A stretch of 64,000 nt of DNA from Pseudomonas benzenivorans. GTDB lineage: Bacteria; Pseudomonadota; Gammaproteobacteria; Pseudomonadales; Pseudomonadaceae. The stretch is from assembly GCF_033547155.1 (NCBI RefSeq), contig NZ_CP137892.1, positions 3,410,001-3,474,000 of the forward strand. The letters are read 5' to 3'. A model generated the notes under the pieces. That model was not told where the DNA came from. It made no database searches and was given only the letters and a program-made list of their open reading frames with translations. Numbering within the stretch: position 1 is the stretch's first letter; every line of letters starts with the position of its first letter. Below, piece after piece: positions 25,460-36,094 of this stretch. A program made the position numbers and the translations under genes.

Positions 25460-26452
25460 TCAGCCGGGGTGGTGGGCCTTCCACCACTGGCAGAACTCAT
25501 CCAGCGCCGTCCACAGGCTGACCTGGGGGTCGTAGTCGAGGTATTCGCGAGCGCGCCCTATATCCAGGGAGAAGTCCTTGGCCATCATCGCCACGCCCAG
25601 GCGGAACAGGGTCGGCTCGGGACGCCCGGGCAGCAGTCGGCAGGCGCCCTCGTTGAGCGCCGCCGCGCCATAGGCCAGGGCATAGGGCAGGTGCCGGCTC
25701 ACCGGCGGCAGGCCGAGGCCGCGCAGCACATAGTTGACCGCATCCCACAGCGGCACCGGCGCACCGTTGCTGATGTTGTAGGCCCGCCCCAAGGCCGGGC
25801 CGGCGGCCAGCAGGGCGGCGAACAGGGCGTCGTTGAGATTGTGCACGCTGGTGAAGTCGACCTTGTTCAGGCCGTTGCCGATGATCGCCAGGCGCCCCTT
25901 GCGCTGCATGTTGATCAGCCGTGGGAAGATGCTGGTGTCGCCGGCCCCGGTGACCGAGCGCGGCCGTAGCGCCAGCACCTCCAGGCCGAACTCCTGGGCG
26001 CCGAACACCCGCTGCTCGGCCAGGTACTTGGTCTTGCCGTAATGGTCGAAGAAGCGCTTGGGCACCTGCTCTTCCCGGATCGCCACATGGGACCGGCCGT
26101 CGAAGTAGATGGACGGCGACGACAGGTGCACCAGGCGCCGCACCTGCTGTTTCAGGCAGGCCTCGACGATATTCTCGGTCACCTGCACATTGGCCCGGTG
26201 GAAATCCTCATAGCGCCCCCACACGCCCACCGCGCCGGCGCAGTGCACCACCGCCTCGACGTCGTGGCACAGCCGCCGAGCCAGTTCGGCATCGCCCAGA
26301 TCGCCCTGGACGAACTCGGCACCACGCTTGACCAGGTGCTCCACGCCTTCGGCCCGGCGCCCGTTGACCCGCACCGCGAGGCCCTGCTCCAGGGCGAACC
26401 GGGCGAAACGGCCGCCGATGAAACCGCTTGCCCCGGTAACCAGAATCTTCAT
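25460..26452 (-). CDS. NAD-dependent epimerase / 3-beta-hydroxysteroid dehydrogenase-like SDR
   Basis: The 330-residue extended SDR begins at ATG 26452 with the glycine-rich TGASGFIGGRFA, has VVHCAGAVGVWGRY, the serine of VHLSSPSIY and the active-site YGKTKYLAEQ (Y-x-x-x-K, about 157-161), and NKVDFTSVHNLNDAL, typical of sterol dehydrogenase-like epimerases. The substrate is unknown. It faces the saccharopine-dehydrogenase-like gene across a 167-bp divergent region. Confidence 0.85.
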   Translation of the reverse strand: MKILVTGASGFIGGRFARFALEQGLAVRVNGRRAEGVEHLVKRGAEFVQGDLGDAELARRLCHDVEAVVHCAGAVGVWGRYEDFHRANVQVTENIVEACLKQQVRRLVHLSSPSIYFDGRSHVAIREEQVPKRFFDHYGKTKYLAEQRVFGAQEFGLEVLALRPRSVTGAGDTSIFPRLINMQRKGRLAIIGNGLNKVDFTSVHNLNDALFAALLAAGPALGRAYNISNGAPVPLWDAVNYVLRGLGLPPVSRHLPYALAYGAAALNEGACRLLPGRPEPTLFRLGVAMMAKDFSLDIGRAREYLDYDPQVSLWTALDEFCQWWKAHHPG

Positions 26453-26619
26453 TGCCCCGCCCCCTGCTGTCGTCCAGAGGCGCACTCTAGCAGCGCCGTG
26501 GCGGGTGCGCCCTGTCGGAGCCGGCCAGAACGGCGGCCCTGCGCCCCCCGGCCGGCAATTGCGGCTGCTGCGGCGATAGCGGCTACGCTATTAGCCATTG
26601 CCCGCGACAGGAGCCCCGC

Positions 26620-27678
26620 ATGGCCACACGACCCTGGATGATCTACGGCGCCAATGGCTACACCGGCCACCTGCTGGCCCGCGAGGCACAGCGCCAGGGG
26701 CTCAAGCCGATACTGGCCGGACGCAACCCGGCGGCGGTGCATGCCCTGGGCAGCCGGCTCGGTCTGGAGTGCCGGATCTTCGACCTGCAGCACCCCGAAC
26801 GGGCGCACGAGGCGCTGGCCGACGTCGCGGTGGTCGCCCACTGCGCCGGCCCCTTCTCCACCACCAGCCTGCCCATGCTCGCGGCCTGCCTGGCCAGCGG
26901 CAGCCACTACCTGGACATCACCGGCGAAATCGACGTATTCGAGACGGCCCATGGTTTCGACCAGAAGGCCCGCGAGCAAGGCCTGGTGATCTGCCCCGGG
27001 GTCGGCTTCGACGTGCTCCCCAGCGACTGCCTGGCCGTCTGCCTGCAGCAGGCGCTGCCGGATGCCGAGCAGCTGACGCTGGGCTTCGACACGGGCGGGG
27101 GACTGTCGCCGGGCACCGCCAGGACCCTGCTCCAGGGGCTCCCCCTGGGCGGCCGGGTGCGCCGCGACGGTTTCATCACCCCGGTACCGCTGGGCTTCAA
27201 GCGCCGTCGTATCGATTTCGGCCGCGGTCCCAAGCCGGCCGTGACCATCCCCTGGGGCGACGTGGCGACCGCCTACTTTTCCACCGGCATCGGCAATGTC
27301 GAGGTCTACCTGCCGGCGCCGACAGCCCTGGCCGTCGGCATGCGCCTGCTCGATCCCTTGCGCCCGCTGCTCGGGCAGCCACGCCTGCAGGACTGGCTCG
27401 CCCGCCTGCTCGAACGGCGCGTCCGCGGGCCCGACCTGCCCCGCCGCGAGCGTCACCGCAGCTGGCTCTGGGGCGAGGTGCGCAACGCCGACGGCCAGGT
27501 CAGGAGCGCCCGCCTGGAGACGGCCAACGGCTACACGGTGACGGTGCATGGCGTGCTCCTGGCCCTGCGTCACCTGCTCGGCTACCGGGGCCCCGGCGGC
27601 TATTTCACCCCCTCGCAACTGCTGGGCGCACGCTGCGTCGAGCGCCTGCCCGACTCGGGGCAGATCCTCGTTTCCTGA
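26620..27678 (+). CDS. Saccharopine dehydrogenase-like oxidoreductase
   Basis: The ATG at 26620 has AGGAG upstream. The 352-residue protein has a nucleotide-binding start ([16 protein letters not shown]), [33 protein letters not shown] and [13 protein letters not shown]. These match the family containing bacterial trans-acting enoyl reductases and saccharopine dehydrogenase homologues. Substrate unknown. Its neighbour epimerase may act on related molecules. Confidence 0.8.
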   Translation: MATRPWMIYGANGYTGHLLAREAQRQGLKPILAGRNPAAVHALGSRLGLECRIFDLQHPERAHEALADVAVVAHCAGPFSTTSLPMLAACLASGSHYLDITGEIDVFETAHGFDQKAREQGLVICPGVGFDVLPSDCLAVCLQQALPDAEQLTLGFDTGGGLSPGTARTLLQGLPLGGRVRRDGFITPVPLGFKRRRIDFGRGPKPAVTIPWGDVATAYFSTGIGNVEVYLPAPTALAVGMRLLDPLRPLLGQPRLQDWLARLLERRVRGPDLPRRERHRSWLWGEVRNADGQVRSARLETANGYTVTVHGVLLALRHLLGYRGPGGYFTPSQLLGARCVERLPDSGQILVS

Positions 27679-27929
27679 GCCGCACCAACTCCGGCCCACC
27701 CCGGGCCGGCGTTACCCAACCGCGCCGAGCGACGGCACGAACGGGCTGTCCGCTGCCCCTGAACCCGCCATCTCGCCCCCCTGACCACGCCCGGTTACCG
27801 GGCCGCGCGGCGCTTCTGACGCACCCGCGCTCGTTTTTATTGACGCTCGTAAATTACTTCGCACGCTTCTTGCAGAATATTCAACATCACGCCCCCTCTG
27901 TCACCCTTCTACCCGCGGAGTTCCAGGAC

Positions 27930-29864
27930 ATGCCCCTACGCCTCAAACTCGTGCTCAGCTACCTGGCAATCGGCCTGATACCGGTGCTGCTCATGGCCTT
28001 CATGGCCTACCAGCAGGCCAGCCAGACACTCAGGGAGCAAACGCTGAACACCCTGGAGGCCGTAGCGAATATCAAACAACGCCAGTTACTGGACGGCTGG
28101 CAGTCCCGCCACAACCAGCTCAGCAGCCTGGCCGCCAACCTCGCCGGCAACTACCAGGGCCTCGACCGCAACGCGCTGATCAGCGCAGCCAACTACGACC
28201 GGCCGATCTTCGAGAACTTCATCGAGACCTTCGGCTTCCGCGACCTCAAGCTGATCGCCGGCGATGGTCAGCAGATCTTCGGCGTGCAGCGCGACGCCGA
28301 CGCCGGACGCGACTCGCCCCTGGCGCATCTGGTGCAGGCCAGCCTGAACGAACGCCGGGCACTCATCGGCGACCTGGCGGTCAACCCGCAAACCGGCGAG
28401 CCGAGCCAGTTCCTGGTCGCCCCCATCATCACTGAGCACGAGGTCATAGCCCTGCTGGCCCTGGAGCTGCCGCTCGCCCCGTTGAACGAGGTGATGCAGA
28501 CGCGCCAGGGCCTCGGTGACGCCGGAGAAACCTATCTGGTGGGCGGCGACCTACGCCTGCGTTCCGACTCGGTGCGCGTCGAGGGGCAGCGAGTCGAGCG
28601 CGCCGCGCACCCGGCCGCGCCGCTCGCCGGCGCCGCCATCGTCCGCGCGCTGCAGGGCGAACAGGGGCGCCTGAGCGAAGCCGGCCTGGACGGCCGCCCG
28701 GCGCTCAAGGCCTTCGTCCCCCTGGCCTTCGCCGGGCAACGCTGGGCCCTGATCGCCGAGATGGACCAGGACCAGGCCTTCGCCCCGGTACGCGCCCTGC
28801 TGTGGCAACTGCTAACCCTCGCCCTGCTGACCATCGCCGCAGTGGCCCTGGCCACCTGGCTGATCAGCCGCAGCGTGATGCGCCCGCTGGGCGGCGAGCC
28901 GAGCAGCATGGCCGCCCTGGCGCGGCGCCTGGCGGCCGGCGAGCTGCAGCTGGCGGGCGACGGCGCCGCCCACGGCGGCCTGATGCAGGCCCTGCAGGAC
29001 ATGGCCACGGCCTGGCGCGAGGTGATCGCGCGGCTGCGTCAGGCCAGCCAGGCGGTGGGCGCGGCCAGTGGCGACATCCTCGGCGCCGCCGGGCAGACCA
29101 GCAGCCGCCTGGACCAGCAGCAGGAAGCCCTGGAGCTGGTGGTCAGCGCGGTCGACCAGATGGCCGCCACCGTGCAGGAGATCGCCGCCAACGCCAGCCA
29201 GAGCGCCGACGGCAGTGCCGCCGCCCGCGAAGCCTTCGCCGCCATGCAGGCCACCCTGCAGCACATGATCGGCCGCCAGGACCAGCTGCTCGACGGCCTG
29301 CGCCAAGCCGACCGGGTGGTGCATACCCTGGCCGGCAACAGCCAGCAGATCGGCGCGGTGCTCGCGGTGATTCGCGGCATCGCCGAGCAGACCAATCTGC
29401 TCGCCCTCAATGCCGCCATCGAGGCCGCCCGCGCCGGCGAGCAGGGCCGCGGCTTCGCCGTGGTGGCCGACGAGGTCCGTCACCTGGCCCTGCGTACCCG
29501 CAGCGCCACCGAGGAGATAGTGCCGATCATCGACGCCCTCGGCGACTCCGCCAGCCAGGCGTTGACCCGCATGCAGGGCGCCAGCGCACAGGCCCAGGGC
29601 CTGGAGGACGAGACCCAGGCGGTGCTCGGCTCGCTCGGGCGTCTGGATGACTCGCTGCAGGGCGTGCACGCCCTGGCCTTCCAGATCGCCGCGGCCGCCG
29701 AGCAACAGGCGGCGACCACCGCCGAGGTCAACCAGCACATGCACCAGCTGCACGAGATGACCGGGGAAAACCGCCAAACCGCCGCCCACACCCGCGACTG
29801 CGGCGAACAGCTGCGCACGCTAGCCGGCAGCCAGGAGCAGTTGGTGGCGCACTTCCGTCTCTAG
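27930..29864 (+). CDS. Methyl-accepting chemotaxis protein with dCache-type sensor
   Basis: The 644-residue protein starts at ATG 27930 with a membrane helix (about 8-30), then a periplasmic domain of roughly 240 residues ([11 protein letters not shown]... to ...[15 protein letters not shown]), which looks like a Cache sensor. A second helix ([19 protein letters not shown]) is followed by a HAMP segment and the signalling domain with the invariant hairpin tip [37 protein letters not shown] (quoted in part). The ligand is unknown. It converges with argP, sharing the CTAG of their stops. Confidence 0.9.
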   Translation: MPLRLKLVLSYLAIGLIPVLLMAFMAYQQASQTLREQTLNTLEAVANIKQRQLLDGWQSRHNQLSSLAANLAGNYQGLDRNALISAANYDRPIFENFIETFGFRDLKLIAGDGQQIFGVQRDADAGRDSPLAHLVQASLNERRALIGDLAVNPQTGEPSQFLVAPIITEHEVIALLALELPLAPLNEVMQTRQGLGDAGETYLVGGDLRLRSDSVRVEGQRVERAAHPAAPLAGAAIVRALQGEQGRLSEAGLDGRPALKAFVPLAFAGQRWALIAEMDQDQAFAPVRALLWQLLTLALLTIAAVALATWLISRSVMRPLGGEPSSMAALARRLAAGELQLAGDGAAHGGLMQALQDMATAWREVIARLRQASQAVGAASGDILGAAGQTSSRLDQQQEALELVVSAVDQMAATVQEIAANASQSADGSAAAREAFAAMQATLQHMIGRQDQLLDGLRQADRVVHTLAGNSQQIGAVLAVIRGIAEQTNLLALNAAIEAARAGEQGRGFAVVADEVRHLALRTRSATEEIVPIIDALGDSASQALTRMQGASAQAQGLEDETQAVLGSLGRLDDSLQGVHALAFQIAAAAEQQAATTAEVNQHMHQLHEMTGENRQTAAHTRDCGEQLRTLAGSQEQLVAHFRL

Positions 29865-30757
29865 TCGACCGGGCGCACCAGGCGGGCGCGGGTCGCCCGC
29901 TCCAGGTGGCGGGTGAGCGTCGCCAGGAGCTCACCGCCATTGCGCCAGTGATGCCAGTACAGCGGCACATCCAGCGGCCGTTCGGGCAGGACCTCCACCA
30001 GCGTCCCCGCGGCCAGCTCGCGCTCGACCTGCAGCTCCGGCACCAACCCCCAGCCGAACCCGGCGCAGGCCAGGCGCACGAAGCCCTCGGAGGACGGACA
30101 GAGGTGGTGGACGAAGCTCCCCTCCACGCCGAGGCTGGCCAGGTAGCGATGCTGCAGCAGGTCGTCCGGGCCGAAGACGATGGCCGGCACCCGCGCCAGG
30201 CGCTGCGCCTGGACGCCGTCCGGGAAGTGCCGGGCGAGAAACCCCGGACTGGCCAGCGCCCGGTAGCGCATGCCCCCCAGCGGCAGGGAGCGGGCCCCGG
30301 CCACCGGGCGCTCGGCGGCGCACACGCAGGCGGCCACCTCGCCGGCGCGCATGCGCTTGAGGCCGACGTCCTGGTCCTCCACCACCAGGTCCAGCAACAC
30401 CCCCTGCTCGGCACAGAACTCGCTCACCGCGCCGCCCCACCAGGTGGCCAGGCTGTCGGCGTTGAGGGCGATGCGCAGGCGCTCCGGCAGGCCGCCCTCG
30501 TCCAAGGCCGGCACCTGGCCCTGCAGGTCGCGCTCGAGCAGACGCACCTGCTGCACATGGTTGAGCAGGCGCCGACCGATCTCGGTGGGCGCCGGCGGCG
30601 TGGCGCGCACCAGCACCGGCTGGCCGACCCGCGCCTCGAGCAGCTTGATCCGCTGCGACACCGCCGACTGCGACAACCCGAGCACCTGGGCAGCCCGCTC
30701 GAAGCCGGCCTGCTCCACCACCGCCGCCAGGGCGGCCAGCAACTTGTAGTCGAACAA
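29861..30757 (-). CDS. argP: LysR-type regulator ArgP
   Basis: The 298-residue LysR protein has its winged-helix at residues 3-60 ([23 protein letters not shown]) and ArgP-type features such as LDLVVEDQD and [11 protein letters not shown]. ArgP senses lysine and arginine and activates the exporter gene argO. argO lies to the right behind an ACT-domain gene, supporting the call. The control region 30758-30854 separates it from that rightward operon. Confidence 0.85.
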   Translation of the reverse strand: MFDYKLLAALAAVVEQAGFERAAQVLGLSQSAVSQRIKLLEARVGQPVLVRATPPAPTEIGRRLLNHVQQVRLLERDLQGQVPALDEGGLPERLRIALNADSLATWWGGAVSEFCAEQGVLLDLVVEDQDVGLKRMRAGEVAACVCAAERPVAGARSLPLGGMRYRALASPGFLARHFPDGVQAQRLARVPAIVFGPDDLLQHRYLASLGVEGSFVHHLCPSSEGFVRLACAGFGWGLVPELQVERELAAGTLVEVLPERPLDVPLYWHHWRNGGELLATLTRHLERATRARLVRPVD

Positions 30758-30854
30758 ATCAGTTTTCCTAATGAGACATCAGCATCATGTATTTTCCTTA
30801 TACAACCGAAGGCTCCAGACTGGCCACACCCCACCGCTGTCCGAGGAGCCCGTC

Positions 30855-31262
30855 ATGTCCGGCGAAACCGATCTATACCGCCTGCTGCAAAGCATGGAAC
30901 CGCAACTGAACCCTGGCCAATACGTCTTCTGCAGCCTGCCCCAGGGCGCCGATTGCCAGGGACTGGAACCGGTCGCCAGCATGCGCGAGGGCGAAGGCCT
31001 GACCCTGGTGCTCCCCCGTGCCCAGGCCGACGCCCGGGGCCTGGGCTACGACTACGTCGCGGCCTGGATCACCCTGCGCGTGCACTCCTCCCTGGCCGCG
31101 GTGGGCCTGACCGCTTCCTTCTCCGCGGCCCTGGCCCGCGCCGGGGTGAGCTGCAACGTGGTGGCCGGCTATTACCACGACCACCTGTTCGTGCCCGTCG
31201 AACGGGCCGAGCGTGCCCTGTCCACCCTCCTGGCCCTGGCGGCTACGGCGACCCCGGAGTGA
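30855..31262 (+). CDS. ACT-domain protein upstream of argO
   Basis: The 135-residue protein starts at ATG 30855 after GGAG. It has two tandem ACT-like units: LNPGQYVFCSLPQ... and YDYVAAWITLRVHSSLAAVGLTASFSAALARAGVSCNVVAGYYHDHLFVP (quoted in part), ending VERAERALSTLLAL. ACT domains bind amino acids. It ends 5 bp before argO, suggesting an amino-acid sensor for export, or a regulator of it. This is inference from domain and position. Confidence 0.8.
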   Translation: MSGETDLYRLLQSMEPQLNPGQYVFCSLPQGADCQGLEPVASMREGEGLTLVLPRAQADARGLGYDYVAAWITLRVHSSLAAVGLTASFSAALARAGVSCNVVAGYYHDHLFVPVERAERALSTLLALAATATPE

Positions 31263-31267
31263 CCGGC

Positions 31268-31870
31268 ATGTGGCAGAGCTACAGCAACGGCCTGCTGGTG
31301 GCCCTCGGCCTGATCATGGCGATCGGCACGCAGAACGTCTTCGTCCTGGCCCAGAGCCTGCGCCGCGAGCACCATGTGCCAGTGGCCCTGCTGTGCATCC
31401 TCTGCGATGCCCTGCTGGTCAGCGCCGGAGTGTTCGGCCTGGCCGCGGCGCTGAGCCAGAGTCCGCTGCTGCTGGGCATCGCCCGCTGGGGCGGCGCCGC
31501 CTTCCTGCTCTGGTACGGCGCCCAGGCACTGCGCCGCGCCTGGAACCCGCAGGCCCTGGACGCCAGCGGCCAGGGCGTCCCGCGTTCGCGGCGCCGGGTA
31601 CTGCTGGCGGCCCTGGCCGTGACCCTGCTCAACCCCCACGTGTACCTGGACACCGTGCTGCTGATCGGCTCCCTCGGTGCCCAGCAGCCGATGCCCGGCG
31701 CCTATGCCCTGGGAGCGGCCAGCGCCTCGCTGCTCTGGTTCCTCGGCCTGGCCCTCGGCGCGGCCTGGCTCGCCCCCTGGCTGGCGCGCCCGGCGACCTG
31801 GCGGCTGATCGAACTGGGTGTTGCGGCGATGATGTTCGCCATCGCCGCGCAGCTGCTGTTCGCCCGCTGA
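31268..31870 (+). CDS. argO: LysE/ArgO-family basic amino-acid exporter
   Basis: The 200-residue protein has the LysE hallmarks: LIMAIGTQNVFVLAQSLRR in TM1, LCILCDALLVSAGVFGLA, and LLNPHVYLDTVLLIGSL. It has about five to six membrane helices. ArgO exports arginine, and sometimes lysine or toxic analogues such as canavanine. Control by the ArgP regulator to the left is expected. It lies 198 bp before sodB. Confidence 0.88.
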   Translation: MWQSYSNGLLVALGLIMAIGTQNVFVLAQSLRREHHVPVALLCILCDALLVSAGVFGLAAALSQSPLLLGIARWGGAAFLLWYGAQALRRAWNPQALDASGQGVPRSRRRVLLAALAVTLLNPHVYLDTVLLIGSLGAQQPMPGAYALGAASASLLWFLGLALGAAWLAPWLARPATWRLIELGVAAMMFAIAAQLLFAR

Positions 31871-31945
31871 GTCAGGCAGCCCTCCCGCATGCCGGGGCCG
31901 TACCGGCACAAGGCCCTGGCGCGAGCTTTTCCACACAGTTGCTGC

Positions 31946-31975
31946 GTGGTTATGCCCCGCCCCCGGTGCTATGAT
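31946..31975 (+). promoter_or_regulatory. Candidate promoter of sodB
   Basis: A well-matched -10 box TATGAT (31970-31975) preceded by TGC (extended -10) lies about 100 bp before sodB. The -35 region about 17 nt upstream (TGGTTA-like) is weak. No Fur box is obvious. Confidence 0.45.
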
Positions 31976-32076
31976 CCCGGGTCTGCGGCGCCAAGGAGTA
32001 GAAACTCACGCCGCTTGTCCGGCCGCCCGTGAACGGCCTCGCGCACACCGCACCTGACCTGAGTAGGAGATAGACC

Positions 32077-32658
32077 ATGGCTTTCGAATTGCCGCCGCTG
32101 CCGTACGAGAAGAACGCCCTCGAACCGCACATTTCCGCCGAGACCCTGGAATACCACCACGGCAAGCACCACAACGCCTACGTGGTGAACCTGAACAACC
32201 TGGTGCCGGGCACCGAGTTCGAAGGCAAGACCCTGGAAGAGATCGTCAAGACCTCCTCGGGCGGCATCTTCAACAACGCCGCGCAGATCTGGAACCACAC
32301 CTTCTACTGGAACTGCATGACCCCGAACGGCGGCGGCCAGCCGACCGGCGCCCTGGCCGACGCGATCAACGCGGCCTTCGGTTCCTTCGACAAGTTCAAG
32401 GAAGAGTTCAGCAAGGTCTCCATCGGCACCTTCGGCTCCGGCTGGGGCTGGCTGGTGAAGAAGGCCGACGGCTCCCTGGCCCTGGCCAGCACCATCGGCG
32501 CCGGCTGCCCGCTGACCAGCGGCGACACCCCGCTGCTGACCTGCGACGTGTGGGAGCACGCCTACTACATCGACTACCGCAATCTGCGTCCGAAGTATGT
32601 CGAGGCGTTCTGGAACCTGGTCAACTGGGACTTCGTAGCCAAGAACTACGCTGCCTAA
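32077..32658 (+). CDS. sodB: Iron superoxide dismutase SodB
   Basis: The ATG at 32077 has AGGAGA upstream. The 193-residue enzyme carries the metal ligands H27 ([12 protein letters not shown]), H74 (WNHTFYW), D157 and H161 ([11 protein letters not shown]), and the iron-type residues [12 protein letters not shown]. It dismutates superoxide in the cytoplasm. It is followed by a strong terminator and then bifA, the usual Pseudomonas neighbourhood. Confidence 0.97.
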   Translation: MAFELPPLPYEKNALEPHISAETLEYHHGKHHNAYVVNLNNLVPGTEFEGKTLEEIVKTSSGGIFNNAAQIWNHTFYWNCMTPNGGGQPTGALADAINAAFGSFDKFKEEFSKVSIGTFGSGWGWLVKKADGSLALASTIGAGCPLTSGDTPLLTCDVWEHAYYIDYRNLRPKYVEAFWNLVNWDFVAKNYAA

Positions 32659-32675
32659 GACCGCGCCCGCGCGCA

Positions 32676-32707
32676 CAAAAAACCCGGCCGAATGCCGGGT
32701 TTTTTGC
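32676..32707. terminator. Bidirectional terminator after sodB
   Basis: ACCCGGC (32682-32688), loop CGAAT, GCCGGGT (32694-32700), flanked by A6 and T6 runs, so it can act in either direction. Confidence 0.9.
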
Positions 32708-32980
32708 GTTCTATGGAATGCCCCGGCCGGACTTCCGCACCGACGCCAACGATCCACTCGGCCCATCCACCCGAGTGCGCCGAATCCCTCAGCGGCTCGA
32801 TAGATGCGCACGCCCCAGCCCCTGCAACTATCGACTAATCGAGATGACGCAATGGCGCGGCTGTGGCACCGTTGCCCCTCAAGTTCTCCCGTCATCGCAC
32901 CGACACAATACAAGAACACAACAAGGCAAGCCTGCGGCCGCGGCATCGCCCGACTGCGAGCGACTCGTGATAATGGCCCT

Positions 32981-33009
32981 TTGACGGCCAACCCGAGTTT
33001 GCCAATACT
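32981..33009 (+). promoter_or_regulatory. bifA: Sigma70-type promoter before bifA
   Basis: TTGACG (32981-32986) and AATACT (33004-33009) are spaced by 17 nt and sit 44 bp before the bifA start. The rest of 32708-32980 shows no gene. Confidence 0.5.
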
Positions 33010-33052
33010 CACACCGGTCTGACGCCTCGCGCATCGCACAAGGAATCGCCAT

Positions 33053-35116
33053 TTGAAGCTGGAACTCCGGAACAGCCTGTCATTGAAGCTGCTGCGCGTG
33101 GTGCTGCTCTCGGCCCTGGCCGTAGGCGTGGTATTGAGCTGCGCACAGATCGTCTTCGACGTGTACAAAGCGCGCCAGGCCGTGGCCAACGATGCCCAGC
33201 GGATTCTCGGCATGTTCCGCGACCCCTCGACCCAGGCGGTCTACAGCCTGGACCGCGAGATGGGCTTGCAGGTCGTCGAGGGCCTGTTCCAGCACGACTC
33301 GGTGCGCATGGCGGCCATCGGCCACCCGGACGAACCGATGCTCGCGGAACGCGAGCGCGAGCCCCTGGCCCTGCCGACCCGCTGGCTGACCGACCCGATC
33401 CTCGGCGAGGAGCAGAGCTTCACCACCCGCCTGGTCGGTCGTGCGCCCTACAGCGAGTATTACGGCGACCTCAAGATCACCCTCGACACCGCGCTCTATG
33501 GCCAGAACTTCATCACCAGCTCGGTGATCATCTTCATCTCCGGCGTCTTGCGCGCCCTGGCCATGGGCCTGGTGCTGTACCTGGTCTATCACCTGCTGCT
33601 GACCAAGCCCCTGTCGAAGATCATCGACCACCTGAGCCGCATCAACCCCGATCGCCCCAGCGAACACAAGCTGCCCATGCTCAAGGGCAACGAGAAGAAC
33701 GAGCTGGGGCTGTGGATCAGCACCGCCAACCAGCTGCTGGAATCCATCGAGCGCAACACCCACCTGCGCCGCGAGGCGGAAGACAGCCTGTTGCGCATGG
33801 CCCAGCACGACTTCCTCACCGGCCTGCCCAACCGCCAGCAGCTGCAGCAGCAGCTCGACCAGATCCTCGAGGAGGCCGGCCGTCGGCAGCGCCGCGTGGC
33901 CGTGCTGTGCGTCGGCCTGGATGACTTCAAGGGGGTCAATGAACAGTTCAGCTACCAGACCGGCGACCAGCTGCTGCTGGCCCTGTCCGACCGCCTGCGC
34001 AGCCACAGCGGCCGCCTCGGTGCCCTGGCCCGCCTGGGCGGCGATCAGTTCGCCCTGGTCCAGGCCGACATCGAGCAGCCCTATGAAGCCGCCGAGCTGG
34101 CGCAGAGCGTGCTGGACAATCTGGAGGCCCCGTTCCATTTCGATGAGCAGGAGGTGCGCCTGCGGGCCACCATCGGCATCACCCTGTTCCCGGAAGACGG
34201 CGACAACACCGAGAAGCTGCTGCAAAAAGCCGAACAGACCATGACCCTGGCCAAGACCCGTTCGCGCAATCGCTACCAGTTCTACATCGCCAGCGTCGAC
34301 AGCGAGATGCGGCGGCGCCGGGAGCTGGAAAAGGACCTGCGCGAAGCCTTGACCCTGCAGCAGTTCAGCCTGGTCTACCAACCCCAGGTGGATTACCGCG
34401 ACCACCGGGTGGTCGGCGTCGAGGCCCTGTTGCGCTGGCTGCATCCGCAACACGGCCTGATCCCGCCGGACCTGTTCATTCCCCTGGCGGAACAGAACGG
34501 CACCATCATCGCGATCGGCGAATGGGTGCTCGACCAGGCCTGCCGCCAGCTGCGCGAGTGGCACGACCTGGGCTTCAACGAGCTGCGCATGGCCGTCAAC
34601 CTGTCCACCGTGCAACTGCACCACGCCGAACTACCACGGGTGGTCAACAACCTGATGCAGGTCTATCGCCTGCCCTCGCGCAGCCTCGAGCTGGAGGTCA
34701 CCGAGACTGGCCTGATGGAAGACATCACCACCGCCGCCCAGCACCTGCTGAGCCTGCGCCGCTCCGGCGCGCTGATCGCCATCGACGACTTCGGTACCGG
34801 CTACTCCTCGCTGAGCTACCTCAAGAGCCTGCCACTGGACAAGATGAAGATCGACAAGAGCTTCGTGCAGGACCTGATGGACGACGAAGACGACGCCACC
34901 ATAGTGCGCGCCATCATCCAGCTCGGCACCAGCCTGGGCATGCAGGTGATCGCCGAAGGGGTGGAAACCACCGAGCAGGAGAGCTACATCATCGCCCAGG
35001 GCTGCCATGAGGGGCAGGGCTACCTGTACAGCAAGCCCCTGCCCTCCCGCGAGCTGACCCAGTTCCTCAAGCAGTCCCGCCGCCTCGCGACCGTGGCCAA
35101 CCCCGCCACGCTCTGA
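33053..35116 (+). CDS. bifA: c-di-GMP phosphodiesterase BifA
   Basis: The gene starts at TTG 33053 after AAGGAA. The 687-residue protein has two membrane helices (about 14-34 and 160-185) around a periplasmic domain, then a degenerate GGDEF domain reading GGDQF (about 328-332) and an EAL domain with EALLRW (about 455), NLS, ETGLMED, DDFGTGYSSL and QGYLYSKPL. In P. aeruginosa BifA lowers c-di-GMP, represses biofilm and supports swarming. Location next to sodB supports the call. Confidence 0.92.
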   Translation: MKLELRNSLSLKLLRVVLLSALAVGVVLSCAQIVFDVYKARQAVANDAQRILGMFRDPSTQAVYSLDREMGLQVVEGLFQHDSVRMAAIGHPDEPMLAEREREPLALPTRWLTDPILGEEQSFTTRLVGRAPYSEYYGDLKITLDTALYGQNFITSSVIIFISGVLRALAMGLVLYLVYHLLLTKPLSKIIDHLSRINPDRPSEHKLPMLKGNEKNELGLWISTANQLLESIERNTHLRREAEDSLLRMAQHDFLTGLPNRQQLQQQLDQILEEAGRRQRRVAVLCVGLDDFKGVNEQFSYQTGDQLLLALSDRLRSHSGRLGALARLGGDQFALVQADIEQPYEAAELAQSVLDNLEAPFHFDEQEVRLRATIGITLFPEDGDNTEKLLQKAEQTMTLAKTRSRNRYQFYIASVDSEMRRRRELEKDLREALTLQQFSLVYQPQVDYRDHRVVGVEALLRWLHPQHGLIPPDLFIPLAEQNGTIIAIGEWVLDQACRQLREWHDLGFNELRMAVNLSTVQLHHAELPRVVNNLMQVYRLPSRSLELEVTETGLMEDITTAAQHLLSLRRSGALIAIDDFGTGYSSLSYLKSLPLDKMKIDKSFVQDLMDDEDDATIVRAIIQLGTSLGMQVIAEGVETTEQESYIIAQGCHEGQGYLYSKPLPSRELTQFLKQSRRLATVANPATL

Positions 35117-35194
35117 CTGCCGCCCGGCGGGCTCGTTCGCGTCCACGCGCGATGCACCAGCGCCGCCCTGCCCCGGGTGCCCCAGGCCGTTCGC

Positions 35195-36091
35195 TCAGGC
35201 CAGGGTGCCGCCCAGCAACCAGGCGGTTGCCAACGCGCCGGCCAGGCACAGCAGTGCGCCTCCCGTAGCCTGCCAGTAGAACTGCCGCGCCAGCTCGTCT
35301 TCCCCGGCACTAGCGAGAATGAAGGGCTGCGCCTCCCGCGGCTTGCCCATGTGATGCTGTGCCGGCCGCTGGCTGGTCTGCCGATGGCGATCCTCGGCCT
35401 CCAGCTGCGCAGCCAGGCGCACGCGGTTCCACTCCTGCTCGTCCAGCCGACCGTTGCGATCACTATCGAAGCGCTGCAGCAGGCCGGCGAAGTCGCCCTT
35501 CCATTCGCGGATCACCGCCCCCTGTGCCGCGTCCAGGTCGAGGCCCTGGCGGCCGCCGCCACTGCTGCGGAATTCACCGATGGCGTACAGCGGCTGGCCG
35601 CTGTGCAGGCGTTCCTCGGTGTAGCGGTAGCTCTTGCCGCCGTCCAGCCAGGCCATCCAGCCGCCCTTGGCCACGCCGCGCGGGTGGCGCAGGTTGCCGC
35701 GCCAGACCTCGCGGGTCGAGGGCCGCACCTCGGCGCCCCGCGGATCGATCAGGCACTGGCCGGTGCCGTCGCCCAGCAGCAGCCAGCCCTCGCTGCGACC
35801 GCTCTCGACCACCCGCCAACTGCGGCTCTTGCCGCTGGACTGGTATTCCTCGATCTTGAAGCGCCACCACAGACAGGGCTTGCCGGTCAGGGGGGCGACT
35901 ATCACGGTATCGGCCTGCTCCTGCAGCACGCCGTAGAACTCGACGTAGCCCTGGGCCGCCGAGCGGATCTTCGAGGTCGGCGTGTCCAGCAGGTGGCGCG
36001 CCTGGCTCAGGCGGCGCAGGCCCCACCAGGCACCGCCGACACTCGCGGCCAGGCTCAGGGCCAGGCCGAACAGCAATTCCTCGATCGCCAC
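35195..36091 (-). CDS. GIDE-domain membrane protein with an EF-hand
   Basis: The 298-residue protein has an N-terminal membrane helix, then a GIDE-like domain (SAAQGYVEFYGVLQEQ..., PLTGKPCLWWRFKIEE) resembling the non-RING part of eukaryotic MUL1/GIDE. An EF-hand loop follows, DSDRNGRLDEQEW (about 210-222), and a C-terminal membrane helix (about 276-296). Function unknown in bacteria. It lies 3 bp after lemA on the same strand; lemA-GIDE pairs are widespread, suggesting a shared envelope role. Confidence 0.8.
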   Translation of the reverse strand: MAIEELLFGLALSLAASVGGAWWGLRRLSQARHLLDTPTSKIRSAAQGYVEFYGVLQEQADTVIVAPLTGKPCLWWRFKIEEYQSSGKSRSWRVVESGRSEGWLLLGDGTGQCLIDPRGAEVRPSTREVWRGNLRHPRGVAKGGWMAWLDGGKSYRYTEERLHSGQPLYAIGEFRSSGGGRQGLDLDAAQGAVIREWKGDFAGLLQRFDSDRNGRLDEQEWNRVRLAAQLEAEDRHRQTSQRPAQHHMGKPREAQPFILASAGEDELARQFYWQATGGALLCLAGALATAWLLGGTLA

Positions 36092-36094
36092 GGC